Assembly (NCBI RefSeq): GCF_010015445.1
Contig: NC_053119.1
Location: 2,417,727 to 2,481,726, forward strand
From: Perca fluviatilis
Taxonomy: Eukaryota > Chordata > Actinopteri > Perciformes > Percidae
DNA: 64,000 nt
Reading direction: 5' to 3'
This document shows positions 37,233 through 46,904 of the stretch, one piece after another. The number at the start of each line of letters is the position of its first letter. Position 1 is the stretch's first letter. The position numbers and the translations under genes are program-made. A model generated the notes under the pieces. The model ran no database searches and was not told the DNA's origin. It worked only from the letters and a program-made list of their open reading frames with translations.

Positions 37233-39127
37233 CTAACTATAAGCTTTATCAAATAGAAGAGTTTTAAGTTCATTCTTGAAAGCGATTACAGTTTCTGCCC
37301 CCCGAACCCAGATCGGGAGCTGGTTCCATAGGAGAGGAGCCTGATAACTGAAGGCTCTGGCTCCCATTCTACTTTTAGAGACTCTAGGTACCACCAGTAA
37401 CTCTGCATTCTGGGAGCGCAGTGCTCTAGTGGGACAATAGGGTATTAGGAGCTCTTCTAGATATGATGGTGCTAGACCATTTAGAGCTTTGTAGGTCAAG
37501 AGAAGGATTTTAAACTCAATCCTGTATTTTACAGGAAGCCAGTGCAGAGAAGCTAATACAGGAGAGATATGATCTCTTTTCTTAGTTCTTGTGAGAACAC
37601 GCGCTGCAGCATTCTGGATCAGCTGGAGAGTCTTAAGGGACTTATTTGAGCAACCTGACAGTAGGGAATTACAATAGTCCAGCCTAGACGTAACAAATGC
37701 ATGGACTAGTTTTTCAGCGTCGTTTTGAGACAGGATATTCCTAATTTTGGCAATGTTACGAAGATGGAAAAATGCTGTTCTTGAGGTTTGTTTTAGATTG
37801 GCATTAAAGGATATATCTTGATCAAAAATAAATCCTAAATTTCTGACAGTAGTGCTGGAGGCCAGGGCAATACCATCCAGAGTAGCTATGTCTTTAGATA
37901 GTGAGGTTCTGAGGTGTTTAGGTCCCAGTACAATAACTTTAGTTTTGTTAGGGTTTAACATCAGAAAATTATATGTCATCCAGGATTTTATATCTCTAAT
38001 GCACGCTTGAAATTTAGCTAGCTGACTGGTTTCGTCTGGCTTGATTGACAAGTATAATTGGGTGTCATCTGCATAACAGTGAAAGTTAATTGAGTGTTTC
38101 CTAATAATATTGCCTAGAGGAAGCATATATAGGGAGAAAAGAATTGGTCCAAGCACTGAGCCTTGAGGAACCCCATGGCTAACTTTAACGTACTTGGAGG
38201 ATTTATCATTAACGTTAACAAATTGAGATCGATCAGAGAAATAAGACTTAAACCAGCTTAGTGCGATTCCTTTAATGCCAACCAAGTGTTCCAATCTCTG
38301 TAACAGGATTGAATGGTCAATCGTGTCAAATGCAGCACTAAGATCTAGTAAAACAAGAATGGAGACAAGTCCTTTGTCTGCAGCAGTTAAAAGGTCGTCA
38401 CCAGGCCGTCTCTGTGCTATGATGCTTTTTGAATCCTGATTGAAAGTCATCAAATAAACTATTGCTATGTAGAAAATCACATAACTGATTAGCAACCACC
38501 TTCTCAAGGATCTTGGATAAAAAGGGGAAGGTTAGATATAGGTCTATAGTTTGCTAAGACCTCAGGATCTAGGGTGGGTTTTTTCAGAAGAGGTTTTATC
38601 ACAGCTACTTTAAATGACTGCGGTACATAACCTGTTAATAAGGACATATTGATCATATCTAGTAGTGAAGTGTTTACCACGGGTAACGCTTCTTTGAGTA
38701 ATCTCATTGGGATGGGGTCTAAGAGACAGGTAGATGGTTTAGCTGAGGATATCTTTAACATTAATTGTTGAAGGTCTATAGGATAAAAGCAGTCTAAGTA
38801 TATGTTGGGACTAGTCGTTATTTCTAGCGACTCTGCGTTTAAAGGTAAACCGTTAAAAGTTGAGGGCAAAAGGTGACGGATTTTATCTCTAATTGTTGTA
38901 ATTTTATCATTAAAGAAGCTCATAAAGTCATCACTACTCAGAGCTAGAGGAATAGATGGCTCAGTAGAGCTGTGGCTATCTGTCAGCCTGGCTACAGTGC
39001 TGAAAAGAAACCTTGGGTTGTTTTTGTTTTCTTCTATTAATGATGAGTAATAGTTTGATCTGGCCTTTCTTAGGGCCTTCCTATAGGTTTTGAGACTTTC
39101 TTGCCAATCCAAACGGGATTCTTCCAC
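37233..39127 (-). pseudogene. L2 LINE reverse transcriptase (one frameshift)
   Basis: Two long minus-strand frames meet at 38504-38507. The upstream one (38504-39127) carries ARSNYYSSLIEENKNNPRFL, SSAKPSTCLLDPIPMRLLKE and NYRPISNLPL. The downstream one (37233-38507) has LVLLDLSAAFDTIDHSILL (first catalytic Asp), SHGVPQGSVLGPILFSLYM, CYADDTQLYLSI (catalytic YADD), LMLNPNKTKVIVLGP, NLGFIFDQDISF, HAFVTSRLDYCNSLL and WNQLPIWVRGAETV. Apart from the one frameshift and missing text around the junction, the polymerase looks intact, so the copy is fairly young. Confidence 0.9.
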
Positions 39128-39203
39128 TTTTGTGGAACGCCACTTACATTCAAGGTTTCGTGAGATTTGTTTTAATTGCGAGTTTGGGAGTTATACCAAG
39201 GAG

Positions 39204-40065
39204 CTATTTTTCCTTTGCTTTATCATCTTCTTTTTCAGGGGAGCAACGGAGTCTAAGGTCGTCCGTAGGCAAAGTCGTAGCACCGTCTACAAATGTATCA
39301 ATTTGAGAGGGACTGAGGTTAACATACAGGTCCTCTGTTATGTTAAGGCACGACATAGACTGGAATGCTGTTGGAATATCTTCTTTAAATTTAGCTATAG
39401 CACTGTCAGATAGGCATCTGGTGTAGAAGCTTTTATCTAATTTAATATAGTCAGGTAGTAAGAATTCGAAAGTGATTAAAGAATGATCTGATAATACCGA
39501 ATTCTGCGGAAATATTATTAAATCCTCAATTTCAATACCATATGCCAGCACAAGGTCGAGGGTGTGGTTAAAACAGTGCGTCGCCTTGTGCACACTCTGA
39601 CTGAAACCGATTGAATCCAGTAATGAGTTGAAAGCAGTAGTAAGGCTATTGCTGTCAACGTCGACATGGATATTAAAATCATCTACAATAAGTACTTTGT
39701 CTGATTTAAGGACTAAGCATGATAAAAACTCTGAGAATTCAGATAAAAATTCAGAATACTGGACCTGGAGCCCTGTAAATAACAACGAATATAATTGGCT
39801 GTAATGTTTTCCATTTTGGATGTTGAAGATTAAGAACAAGACTTTCAAAGGAGTTATAATTTAATTTAGGTTTAGGGGTAATTAACAGGCTTGCATCAAA
39901 GATGGCTGCAACTCCTCCTCCTCGGCCTGAGCCTCTAGGAATTTGAGCATTAATATGACTGGGAGGAGTGGCTTCATTTAGACTGACATATTCTTCATGG
40001 CCCAGCCAGGTTTCAGTAAGACAAAATAAGTCAATGTTATTATCTGATATCAACTCGTTTACCAA
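39204..40065 (-). pseudogene. L2 LINE endonuclease (frameshifted)
   Basis: The minus-strand frame 39751-40065 has LFCLTETWLGHEEYVSLNEA and GSGRGGGVAAIF. The next frame (39204-39848) has VLIVDDFNIHVD, HKATHCFNHTLDLVLAYG and LSDHSLITFEF. These are the APE-type endonuclease blocks, including the DFNIH motif and the SDH catalytic His. The frames overlap at 39751-39848, so one shift is needed; another separates this part from the reverse transcriptase near 39130-39200. Confidence 0.85.
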
Positions 40066-40279
40066 TACTGCTTTAGAAGACAGAGATCTAATATTTAATA
40101 GTCCACATCTAATTTTCCTATTTTGTTCTATCGTTGCAGTCGTTTTAATTCCAATTAGGTTCTTAGGTATAAGCGCATCTTTTGTTTACCTTTGATTTAA
40201 CCGATCTGAGCCGGGGGACAGACACCGTGCTTATTAGACTATGAGTGGGTGACTGCTCCAGCGAAGCACAGAGGGCGTA

Positions 40280-41072
40280 ATACTGCACCTCTGATTACTA
40301 ATATCAAGCTTGGGTTGTCATGGTTTATGCCTGATAAACTCGGTCAGATTTTTGATATGAGGCGGACCGTCCCAGGTGGGATGAATGCGCTCTCTCTCCA
40401 TCGAGACCAGGCTTTCCCCAGAACGCCCCCAGTTATTCACATAGCCCACATCATTAGCTGGGCACCACCCGACAACCAGCGGTGGAAGGATGACGTGACG
40501 GCTGTACATTTCATCATTAGTCAGGTTTGGCAGGGTCCCAGAGAAAAACTACTGAGTCCGACATTGTTTTTGGCGTATACACAAAGTGACTCAACATTCA
40601 ATTTAGTGATCTCCGATTTACGACCATTACCCCCTATGTGAAGTATGATCTTACTGTATTTACCGGTTCTTTTTGGCCAGCAGCTCTAGATGGGTTTCTA
40701 TATCGCCCGCTCTGGCCCCGGGGACACATATGACCGTAGGTACTTTAGCTCCGCTACGGGCGCCCGGCTTCACATATCGCAGTATAGAGCTCCCAATAAC
40801 CAGAATTGGCTTCTCAGCGGGTGTATCACTGAGTAGGAGAACCTGTTAGAGAGGCGAAAGCCGCTCGGTTTAGAGCGACCGTCATCATGTGCACTCCCTG
40901 GTCTAGATCTAACGCTTCGCTTCCCTCGGACAATCACCCCACCCTCACCCGGCTGCTCGGGGTCTGCCGGGGGACAGCTAGCAGAAGCTAGAGAAGCTAG
41001 AGAAGCTACAGTATGTTTGTCTGCAACTACATGGAGCTGGCTAGCTACGGAAACACACGATTCTGATTCCAT
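40280..41072 (-). pseudogene. L2 LINE ORF1 with SGNH-esterase-like domain (broken)
   Basis: Minus-strand pieces resemble the esterase-type ORF1 of fish L2 elements. Block I reads [11 protein letters not shown] near 40780 and is followed by [21 protein letters not shown] later HIGGNG corresponds to the usual HVGTND, and ERIHPTWDG near 40385 to the D-x-x-H block that holds the catalytic His. WCPANDVGYVNNWG lies between. The N-terminal frame (40770-41072) is Ser-rich. Stops and at least three shifts are present, and the Asp of the D-x-x-H block has changed. It would have had a chaperone-like or esterase role in the LINE particle; this is inferred from the family. Confidence 0.68.
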
Positions 41073-41470
41073 GGTGCGGAGCCGTGACTCAAATTACACT
41101 AAGCCTTGCCTCCAGAGCAGCGAATATACTACATTTATTACATGTATCGTTATCACTAAAGGAGGCAGAGGAATAGCTAAACATTTGACACACAGAGCAA
41201 GAAAGAGCAGGAGAGGGAGGAAGTAGCCATAATGGCTGCGCAAAGTAGCTAACAGCGTTTTAACAATTGTAAATTCAGCGAGTCAGTCACTGTAGGTGAA
41301 ACTAAGTATAAGTGCTTGAGTAAAACAATTGTAATTCAAATGCAATCCAGGCAATAGCCGCTAATTTAAACAGTAAAGCAGAGTTCAGTAAGTTATTGCC
41401 GGAGCAGCAAACTAGCGTTTGTAACACGGGAACACCGGAAGTGACACAATACGCTCACCTTACCGCGCAC

Positions 41471-42204
41471 GCGTAGCAATCCTTGATCCATTTCTGAATG
41501 GATCAGCCAAAGAAAACTGTATGAAAACAGCAGTTTTCATTTAAATTATGTAATGTAAAGGTATTTCTGCAATATTTCTTAGTTTTGATAAAGATTTATA
41601 AATTTGTTTAACATTCTAGAAATGTTTTATAACAAGAATTAGTTTTAATTGTTAAAATACAGAAAATATTTACAGGAAATGTCTGTATTTGAAAAAAGAA
41701 TTTTCCTGTAAAAAAATGTGTAAGGTTTTTTACTGTCATTTGACAGTAAGTGTTTGGCAACTTTGCTGCCAGACTTTTTACGTTTTTTAAGTTTTTAATT
41801 TACAGTGCACTATCTGCCGACTTTGCCAATGTGTCACAAAACCCACTGTCTGTGAGGCAAACATATGAGCAACGCAAGGCTGATGTTCGTATGGAAGCTT
41901 TCTCACCGCGTATCGTGTTTTGGGTGCTGTCTGTGCTGAGTGTGGTGATCTATTGATCCCCATGCCTCCCCACAGACAAAACTGCTGGGGCAGGCATCGG
42001 CAGAATGCCTGGTGTCTGTTTTAGCATTGTTAACAGAAATGACTGGAGTTTCCACTCACAGTCAGTGATGTGTGCCACAACACCAATCTCATTGTGATTG
42101 CTAAGTCCACTGATCCTTTGTCAGCGCGATATATTCCGCTCCCACCAATACATCTCCTTTTGTTTTGTTTTTTTTCAGTGTGCATTACAGCGGCTGGATT
42201 TTTA
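41471..42204. other. Spacer with an unassigned 68-codon frame
   Basis: A plus-strand frame at 41750-41956 encodes a peptide with SADFANVSQNPLSVRQTYEQ and a hydrophobic end (FWVLSVLSVVIY). A ttttaatttacag acceptor-like site precedes its second half at about 41805. I do not recognise it. No repeat border is clear until the TA at 42203-42204. Confidence 0.35.
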
Positions 42205-42438
42205 CAGTTTTTTCCAACTGCTTACACACAAAATCTTTTCATGTCACACGATTTTTGAAACCTCTCACTCAAAGTGTAAAACTACCCAGCAAATCTCCAA
42301 AATCATAAACATATTTCTCAGCCTTTCACTCAGTTTTCAATTGCATAAAACATGTTTTTCAAAACATTAAAAAATTCTCTACCTAAGACACAAAAATCTA
42401 ACAGGAACTGACTTGCTTTCCTTTTCTAAACACAACCA

Positions 42439-43822
42439 ATCAATTCAATTTCAATTCAATTTTATTTATAGTATCAACTCATAAAAATAGTTATCTCAAG
42501 ACACTTTACAGATAGAGTAGGTCTAGACCACACTATAATTTACAAAGAAAACAATAGAAAAAATTCTAATAATTCCCTCAAGAGCAAGCAGTGGCGGGAA
42601 AAACTCCCTCTTGGAAGAAACCTGGGACAGACCCAGGCTCTTGGTAGGCGGTGTCTGGCCGGGCGGGGTGGGGATATGATGAACAGTGGCGATAATAGTC
42701 AAATTAATAATGGAACAGTGACTTCAAATGGTGTTACAGGATGTAGCGTGGCCCAGCAGAGCATGGATGGACGTAGCAGGAAGCAGCAGGGTTCAGCAGG
42801 AAGCAGCAGGGTTCAGCAGGACGCAGTAGGGTTCAGTAGGAAGCAGCTGGGTTCAGCAGGAAGGCAGCAGGGTTCAGCAGGACGCAGCAGGAAGCAGCAG
42901 GGTTCAGCAGGAAGCAGCAGGGTTCAGCAGGACGCAGCAGAGTTCAGCAAGAAGCAGCAGGGTTCAGCAGGAAGCAGCAGGGTTCAGCAGGACGCAGCAG
43001 GGTTCAGCAGGGCGCCGCGGGGTTCAGCAGGAAGCAGCAGGGTTCAGCAGGACGCAGCAGGGTTCCGCAGGAAGCTGCAGGGTTCAGCAGGAAGCAGCAG
43101 GGTTCAGTAGGAAGCAGCATGGTTCAGCAAGAAGCAGCAGGGTTCAGCAGGAAGCAGCAGGGTTCAGCAGGACGCAGAAGGGTTCAGCAGGAAGCTGCAG
43201 GGTTCAGCAGGAAGCAGCAGGGTTCAGTAGGAAGCAGCATGGTTCAGCAGAAGCAGCAGGACGCAGCAGGGTTCAGCAGGAAGCTGCAGGGTTCAGCAGG
43301 AAGCAGCAGGGTTCAGCAGGAAGCAGCAGGTTCCGCAGGAAGCTGCAGGGTTCAGCAGGAAGCAGCAGGGTTCAGCAGGAAGCAGCAGGGTTCAGCAGGA
43401 AGCAGCAGGGTTCGGCAGGAAGCTGCAGGGTTCAGCAGGACGCAGCAGGGTTCAGCAGGAAGCAGCAGGAAGCAGCAGGGTTCAGTAGGAAGCAGCAGGG
43501 TTCGGCAGGAAGCAGCAGGGTTCAGCAGGAAGCAGCATGACATTGCAGGGCACCGCGAGCTCAGCAGGGAGTGCGCAGGACCACGGCGACAGCTGGAACC
43601 AGGATCTTGGTGCCAACGTTCTCCAAGGAAATACGCTGGGGGAAAAACACAAGGACTCCGGGGAGTAAACTCCCCAGAAGCTAGGATTAGTAACAAGCAT
43701 TTCTGGGACGGGATGCACACAAATGGTAATAGAAAGGGAGAGGAGAGAGCAGCTCAGTGTGTCAAAGGAAGGAAGTCCCCCGGCAGTCTAGAACTATAAC
43801 AGCCGTAACTAAGAGAGACAGG
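42439..43822 (-). mobile_element. L2 LINE 3'-UTR insertion with expanded minisatellite
   Basis: The left edge has the attgaa-type tail (plus strand atcaattcaatttcaattc) and the same phrases as 36425-37075 (agacactttacagatagagt, gcaggaccacggcgacagct, ctccaaggaaatacgctggg). It ends at taactaagagagacagg. Only 3' UTR is present, so the copy was strongly 5'-truncated. The predicted proteins of 144 and 226 residues in it are translations of the minisatellite. Confidence 0.88.
42772..43539 (-). repeat. 20-bp minisatellite, roughly 38 units
   Basis: The unit gcagcagggttcagcaggaa varies at a few positions (gacgcagcag, gaagctgcag). Since 20 is not a multiple of three, translation cycles through all frames and gives a 20-residue period rich in QQGSAGSSRV. 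The unit has no stop in any of these frames, so long Gln/Ser-rich open frames appear. In the paralogous L2 3' UTR at 36735-36785 only about two and a half units exist. Confidence 0.93.
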
Positions 43823-43974
43823 CAGTTTAAATCAAAATGCTACACTTATTTACCAGGGCACACACACATGTGCAAACACATTATGTCATAACTGAACACC
43901 AATCACTGCTTTAGTATAGGCCTATACAGAGGTCAAAGGTCAGATTACCCGTTTGGAACAATGGATGCAACAAT

Positions 43975-44165
43975 AGACAGAAGAGGAGGAGGAGTAGGAG
44001 GAGGAGGGAAGAAGAGGAAGAAGGAGAGCTATCTCTGATGAGATCAGGGCCACACTTATTCATCATGTGATCAACCACAGATTGACCAATGAGAGAAGCC
44101 CATCTTGAGCAGCTCTACAGTGGCGTCCATACTGCCTGCAACTATCTTATGACTATTTCAGCATT
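43975..44165 (+). pseudogene. IS630-like transposase N-terminal fragment
   Basis: The plus strand reads a basic Gly/Arg-rich stretch (RRGGGVGGGGKKRKK), then AISDEIRATLIHHVINHRLT. This matches the helix-turn-helix exon of the element at 24435-26807 (VISDEIRATLIDHVGNHGLS). The frame then breaks, and a tatttcag-like acceptor follows near 44160. No catalytic domain follows. Confidence 0.72.
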
Positions 44166-44329
44166 ACTAATCAATCAGACTTTGTTTTACAATTCCACCC
44201 CGCCCTGACACAAAACCGCACAAACACTCACAACACACAAAGGCACACACACACACATTCTTTATTCTAAAAATGATACCTTTGGTTTACATATGTCTGT
44301 AGTTCTGTGTTCTTCTTGTTTCATACTAC

Positions 44330-45000
44330 TGTATCAATATTTTTTTCTGCTTTTTTTCACAAATCACTTTAACAACTTCTAACCTAATCAAAACTACAAA
44401 ACATTCTATCATTTTCAGGATTTTAACCTTTTAAATGCCAGTTTATGTATTTGAAGTATTTCATTTTTTTTACAAAAATTATTTTTCCCATATAATGAAT
44501 AATATCTAGATGGGGCTTTGGTGGGGATTAGAGGCTTGGATATGTCAAAGATAAGCAACAAAATTTGATTGCATTAGTATTTTTACATAGTTCCAGATAC
44601 TCCCTTTGGACACCTTTGAGGCAAAAATGTACATGTCCAAAAAACTGTTATTAAATCATCATATATCAATATTTGTTTCTGCTTTTTTTTTCATGAATCA
44701 CTTTAACAACTTCTAACTTGCTCTAAACTACGAAACATTCAATATTATTTTAGGATTTTAACCCTTTAAATGCCCGTTTAATTCTTTAAAACAATTATTA
44801 TTTATGAAAAACCCAACAAAACATTAATTATTTTCCATAAAATAAATCATAGGGGAATGGGGCTTTGATGGTGATTAGAGGCTTGGATATTTCAATGATA
44901 AGCAACAAAACTGATTTGATTGCATTATTTTTTTTATGTAGTTCCAGATACTCCCTCTGAGACACCTTCGAGGCAAAAATGGCCCCATTGACTTCCATTA
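44330..45000. repeat. Tandem duplication of a ~335-bp AT-rich segment
   Basis: Two direct copies (about 44335-44665 and 44665-45000) share atcactttaacaacttctaa, ggattttaacc, ggggctttg, gattagaggcttggatat and gttccagatactccctct or similar. They are diverged by point changes and indels. No coding frame is credible. Confidence 0.75.
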
Positions 45001-45413
45001 TAACCACATGTTTTGATCTCACTGCCTTTACAGTATGAAACCATGCATTCTGTAATGTCAGCATTTCATTTTGAACTTTTTGGTCATATTTAACATTTTA
45101 CAGTATTTCACCAGATTCAACCATTTTGCCCAACTCTCACTCTCTCTCACACACACAAACACACACATATACACACACACGGCCCCATAATATAACAAAA
45201 AAATACAATGACTTCATGCATCGGCCTACAAGGGCAAAATGGTGCTATTATGAAAAGGTGTTTGCCATTTGATGCTAATGCTTCATTCTGAGATGTGTTC
45301 ATGGTATTTTTGAATGCAGTGTTTCATTTTAAAGAAGATGTGAGGCATTTTGTGTATAGAGTTTTGAAAAAGAGACAGTTTTGAAAATGTGTGTAAGCAG
45401 TTGGAAAAAAGTA

Positions 45414-45558
45414 TCACTAAGGTCAGCACATGCTACATGAACATTTGAAGAGGTTATTTCCAAAAAACTGGTTTTATATTTTCAATAGTGACCTGTGTTT
45501 TTCTTTACATGATTGAAGACATTTTTATGATAAATTAAAGCCCCTTTTTACCCCAAAT

Positions 45559-45602
<44 letters not shown>

Positions 45603-45624
45603 TTCTTTTTTTTTTCTACCTGTA
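45414..45624. repeat. AT-rich spacer with long poly-T
   Basis: About 36 consecutive T's (45561-45596) followed by ttttttctttttttttttc lead directly into the 42-bp minisatellite. No gene is seen. Confidence 0.8.
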
Positions 45625-45932
45625 GGAGTGCTATACTTTTACCAGCAGATAGACTTTATTCTCCCTGTAGGAGATGTTTTCTACCAGCAGATAGACTTTA
45701 TTCTCCCTGTAGGAGATGTTTTCTACCAGCAGTATATTCTCAAAATAAAAAAAAAAATTAAATAGACTTTATTCTCCCTGTAGGAGATGTTTTCTACCAG
45801 CAGATAGACTTTATTCTCCCTGTAAGGAGATGTTTTCTACCAGCAGATAGACTTTATCTTTTTTTTCTCCCTGTAGGAGATGCTTTCTACCAGCAGATAG
45901 ACTTTATTCTCTCTGTAGGGGATGCTTTCTAC
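45625..45932 (+). repeat. 42-bp minisatellite, left part (~7 units)
   Basis: The unit is agatgttttctaccagcaga followed by tagactttattctccctgta and gg. One unit is interrupted by an A-rich insert at 45735-45760. The array stops at ctttctac (45925-45932), exactly where a hAT-type border begins. The same array resumes at 52264. Confidence 0.9.
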
Positions 45933-46904
45933 CAGGGGACGTGCGCAGACCCTGGGCCCTAGGGCATAGAGCAGTCCTGATGGGCCTCATGTCCCTACAC
46001 GCAAAAAGAAATAAAATAATTGGGCCTCTGTAGGCCTAGATGTTTATAGGGTAAAAACTTTTAACTGCAATGCTTATTGTAGCCTGATAACACACATTTC
46101 TTCCTCCTTTCTCAACATCTTCTAGCCTACTTTCCACTACTTTACTGTGGTTACTACTACATTTTGTTTGTTTTCTCTGTAACTTTACTTGCCAGCCTGT
46201 GTACTAGGGTGGGATCGGGCTGAATTTTTTGTCCGAGCCCGTCCCCGTCCGACAGAACCGTGACCGAACCCGGCTCGAGCCTGACAGGCATCAAGAGATT
46301 TATGTCCGAGCCCGCCCGGCCCGACACCGTTAAAATCTAATTTTTTCTCATACTAATGACACACGTAGGCTACGTGTTTCTGTGTGGAAAGCTTTTATTA
46401 AACAACTGTAAGGCACTCAGAAATGTCAACAGATGGCGCATCAGCACAGTGAGCACCGCGGGGCAACAAGTGCACGTAAACACAGACGCACACAAGAGGC
46501 CCAATCATATAATTGAATTAAAATTAACATGTGCCTAGACAGCTATGGGAAATCCTTCCACACAGTAGACTTTCCTTTCATTTTCGTTGGTTTTAAAATC
46601 TCCCTGAGGCCAACTTCTTTTTAACATCTTCCATCGTTGCGCTCTGGCTCAATGCGCGGCGTGTTTTCGTGTCAATTAAAGCTATAAACACATTTCCGCA
46701 ATTCTGCACACAGGAAGACCGGATGTTAGGTTAATATTTCAAATTGATTATAATCCCAAAATGAACCTTTGAATCAAGTGAAACAGGCCCATTACCTAAT
46801 AAGCTGTTTTAAATTGTAAATGTCCAATGCCTTAGGCTACCGTGCTGATGTGACCTTCTGAGCCAGGCCTGAACCTGTCCATCATTTTTTAAATATCTGT
46901 CCAG

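Larger units (their letters stand above)
36425..41470 (-). mobile_element. L2-type LINE, nearly full length (minus strand)
   Basis: The element reads leftward. The 5' region near 41470 is followed by an ORF1 with an SGNH-esterase-like domain, then the endonuclease, the reverse transcriptase, and a long 3' UTR ending in repeated attgaa units at 36425-36445 (plus strand aattcaattcaattc). The tail was placed inside the third part-c block of the composite repeat, after aacgaactc. That block does not resume at the 5' side, so the 5' junction involved a deletion or rearrangement. The 3' UTR contains about two copies of a 20-bp unit (gggttcagcaggaagctgca, 36735-36785), which is greatly expanded in another copy at 42772-43539. 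Confidence 0.88.
42205..45413 (+). mobile_element. IS630-like transposon 2, interrupted
   Basis: The left end CAGTTTTTTCCAACTGCTTA after TA (42203-42204) matches the inverted right end tgtgtaagcagttggaaaaa near 45390-45413. The right terminus has lost a base or two (aaaaaagta in place of aaaaaactgta). Inside lie a transposase N-terminal fragment (43975-44165), an L2 LINE 3' end (42439-43822) and a tandem duplication (44330-45000). The transposase core is missing, so it is non-autonomous. Confidence 0.75.

Noticed and set aside
42676..43799. Gln/Ser-rich proteins of 144 and 226 residues
   Set aside because: They translate a 20-bp minisatellite inside an L2 LINE 3' UTR and cycle through all frames.
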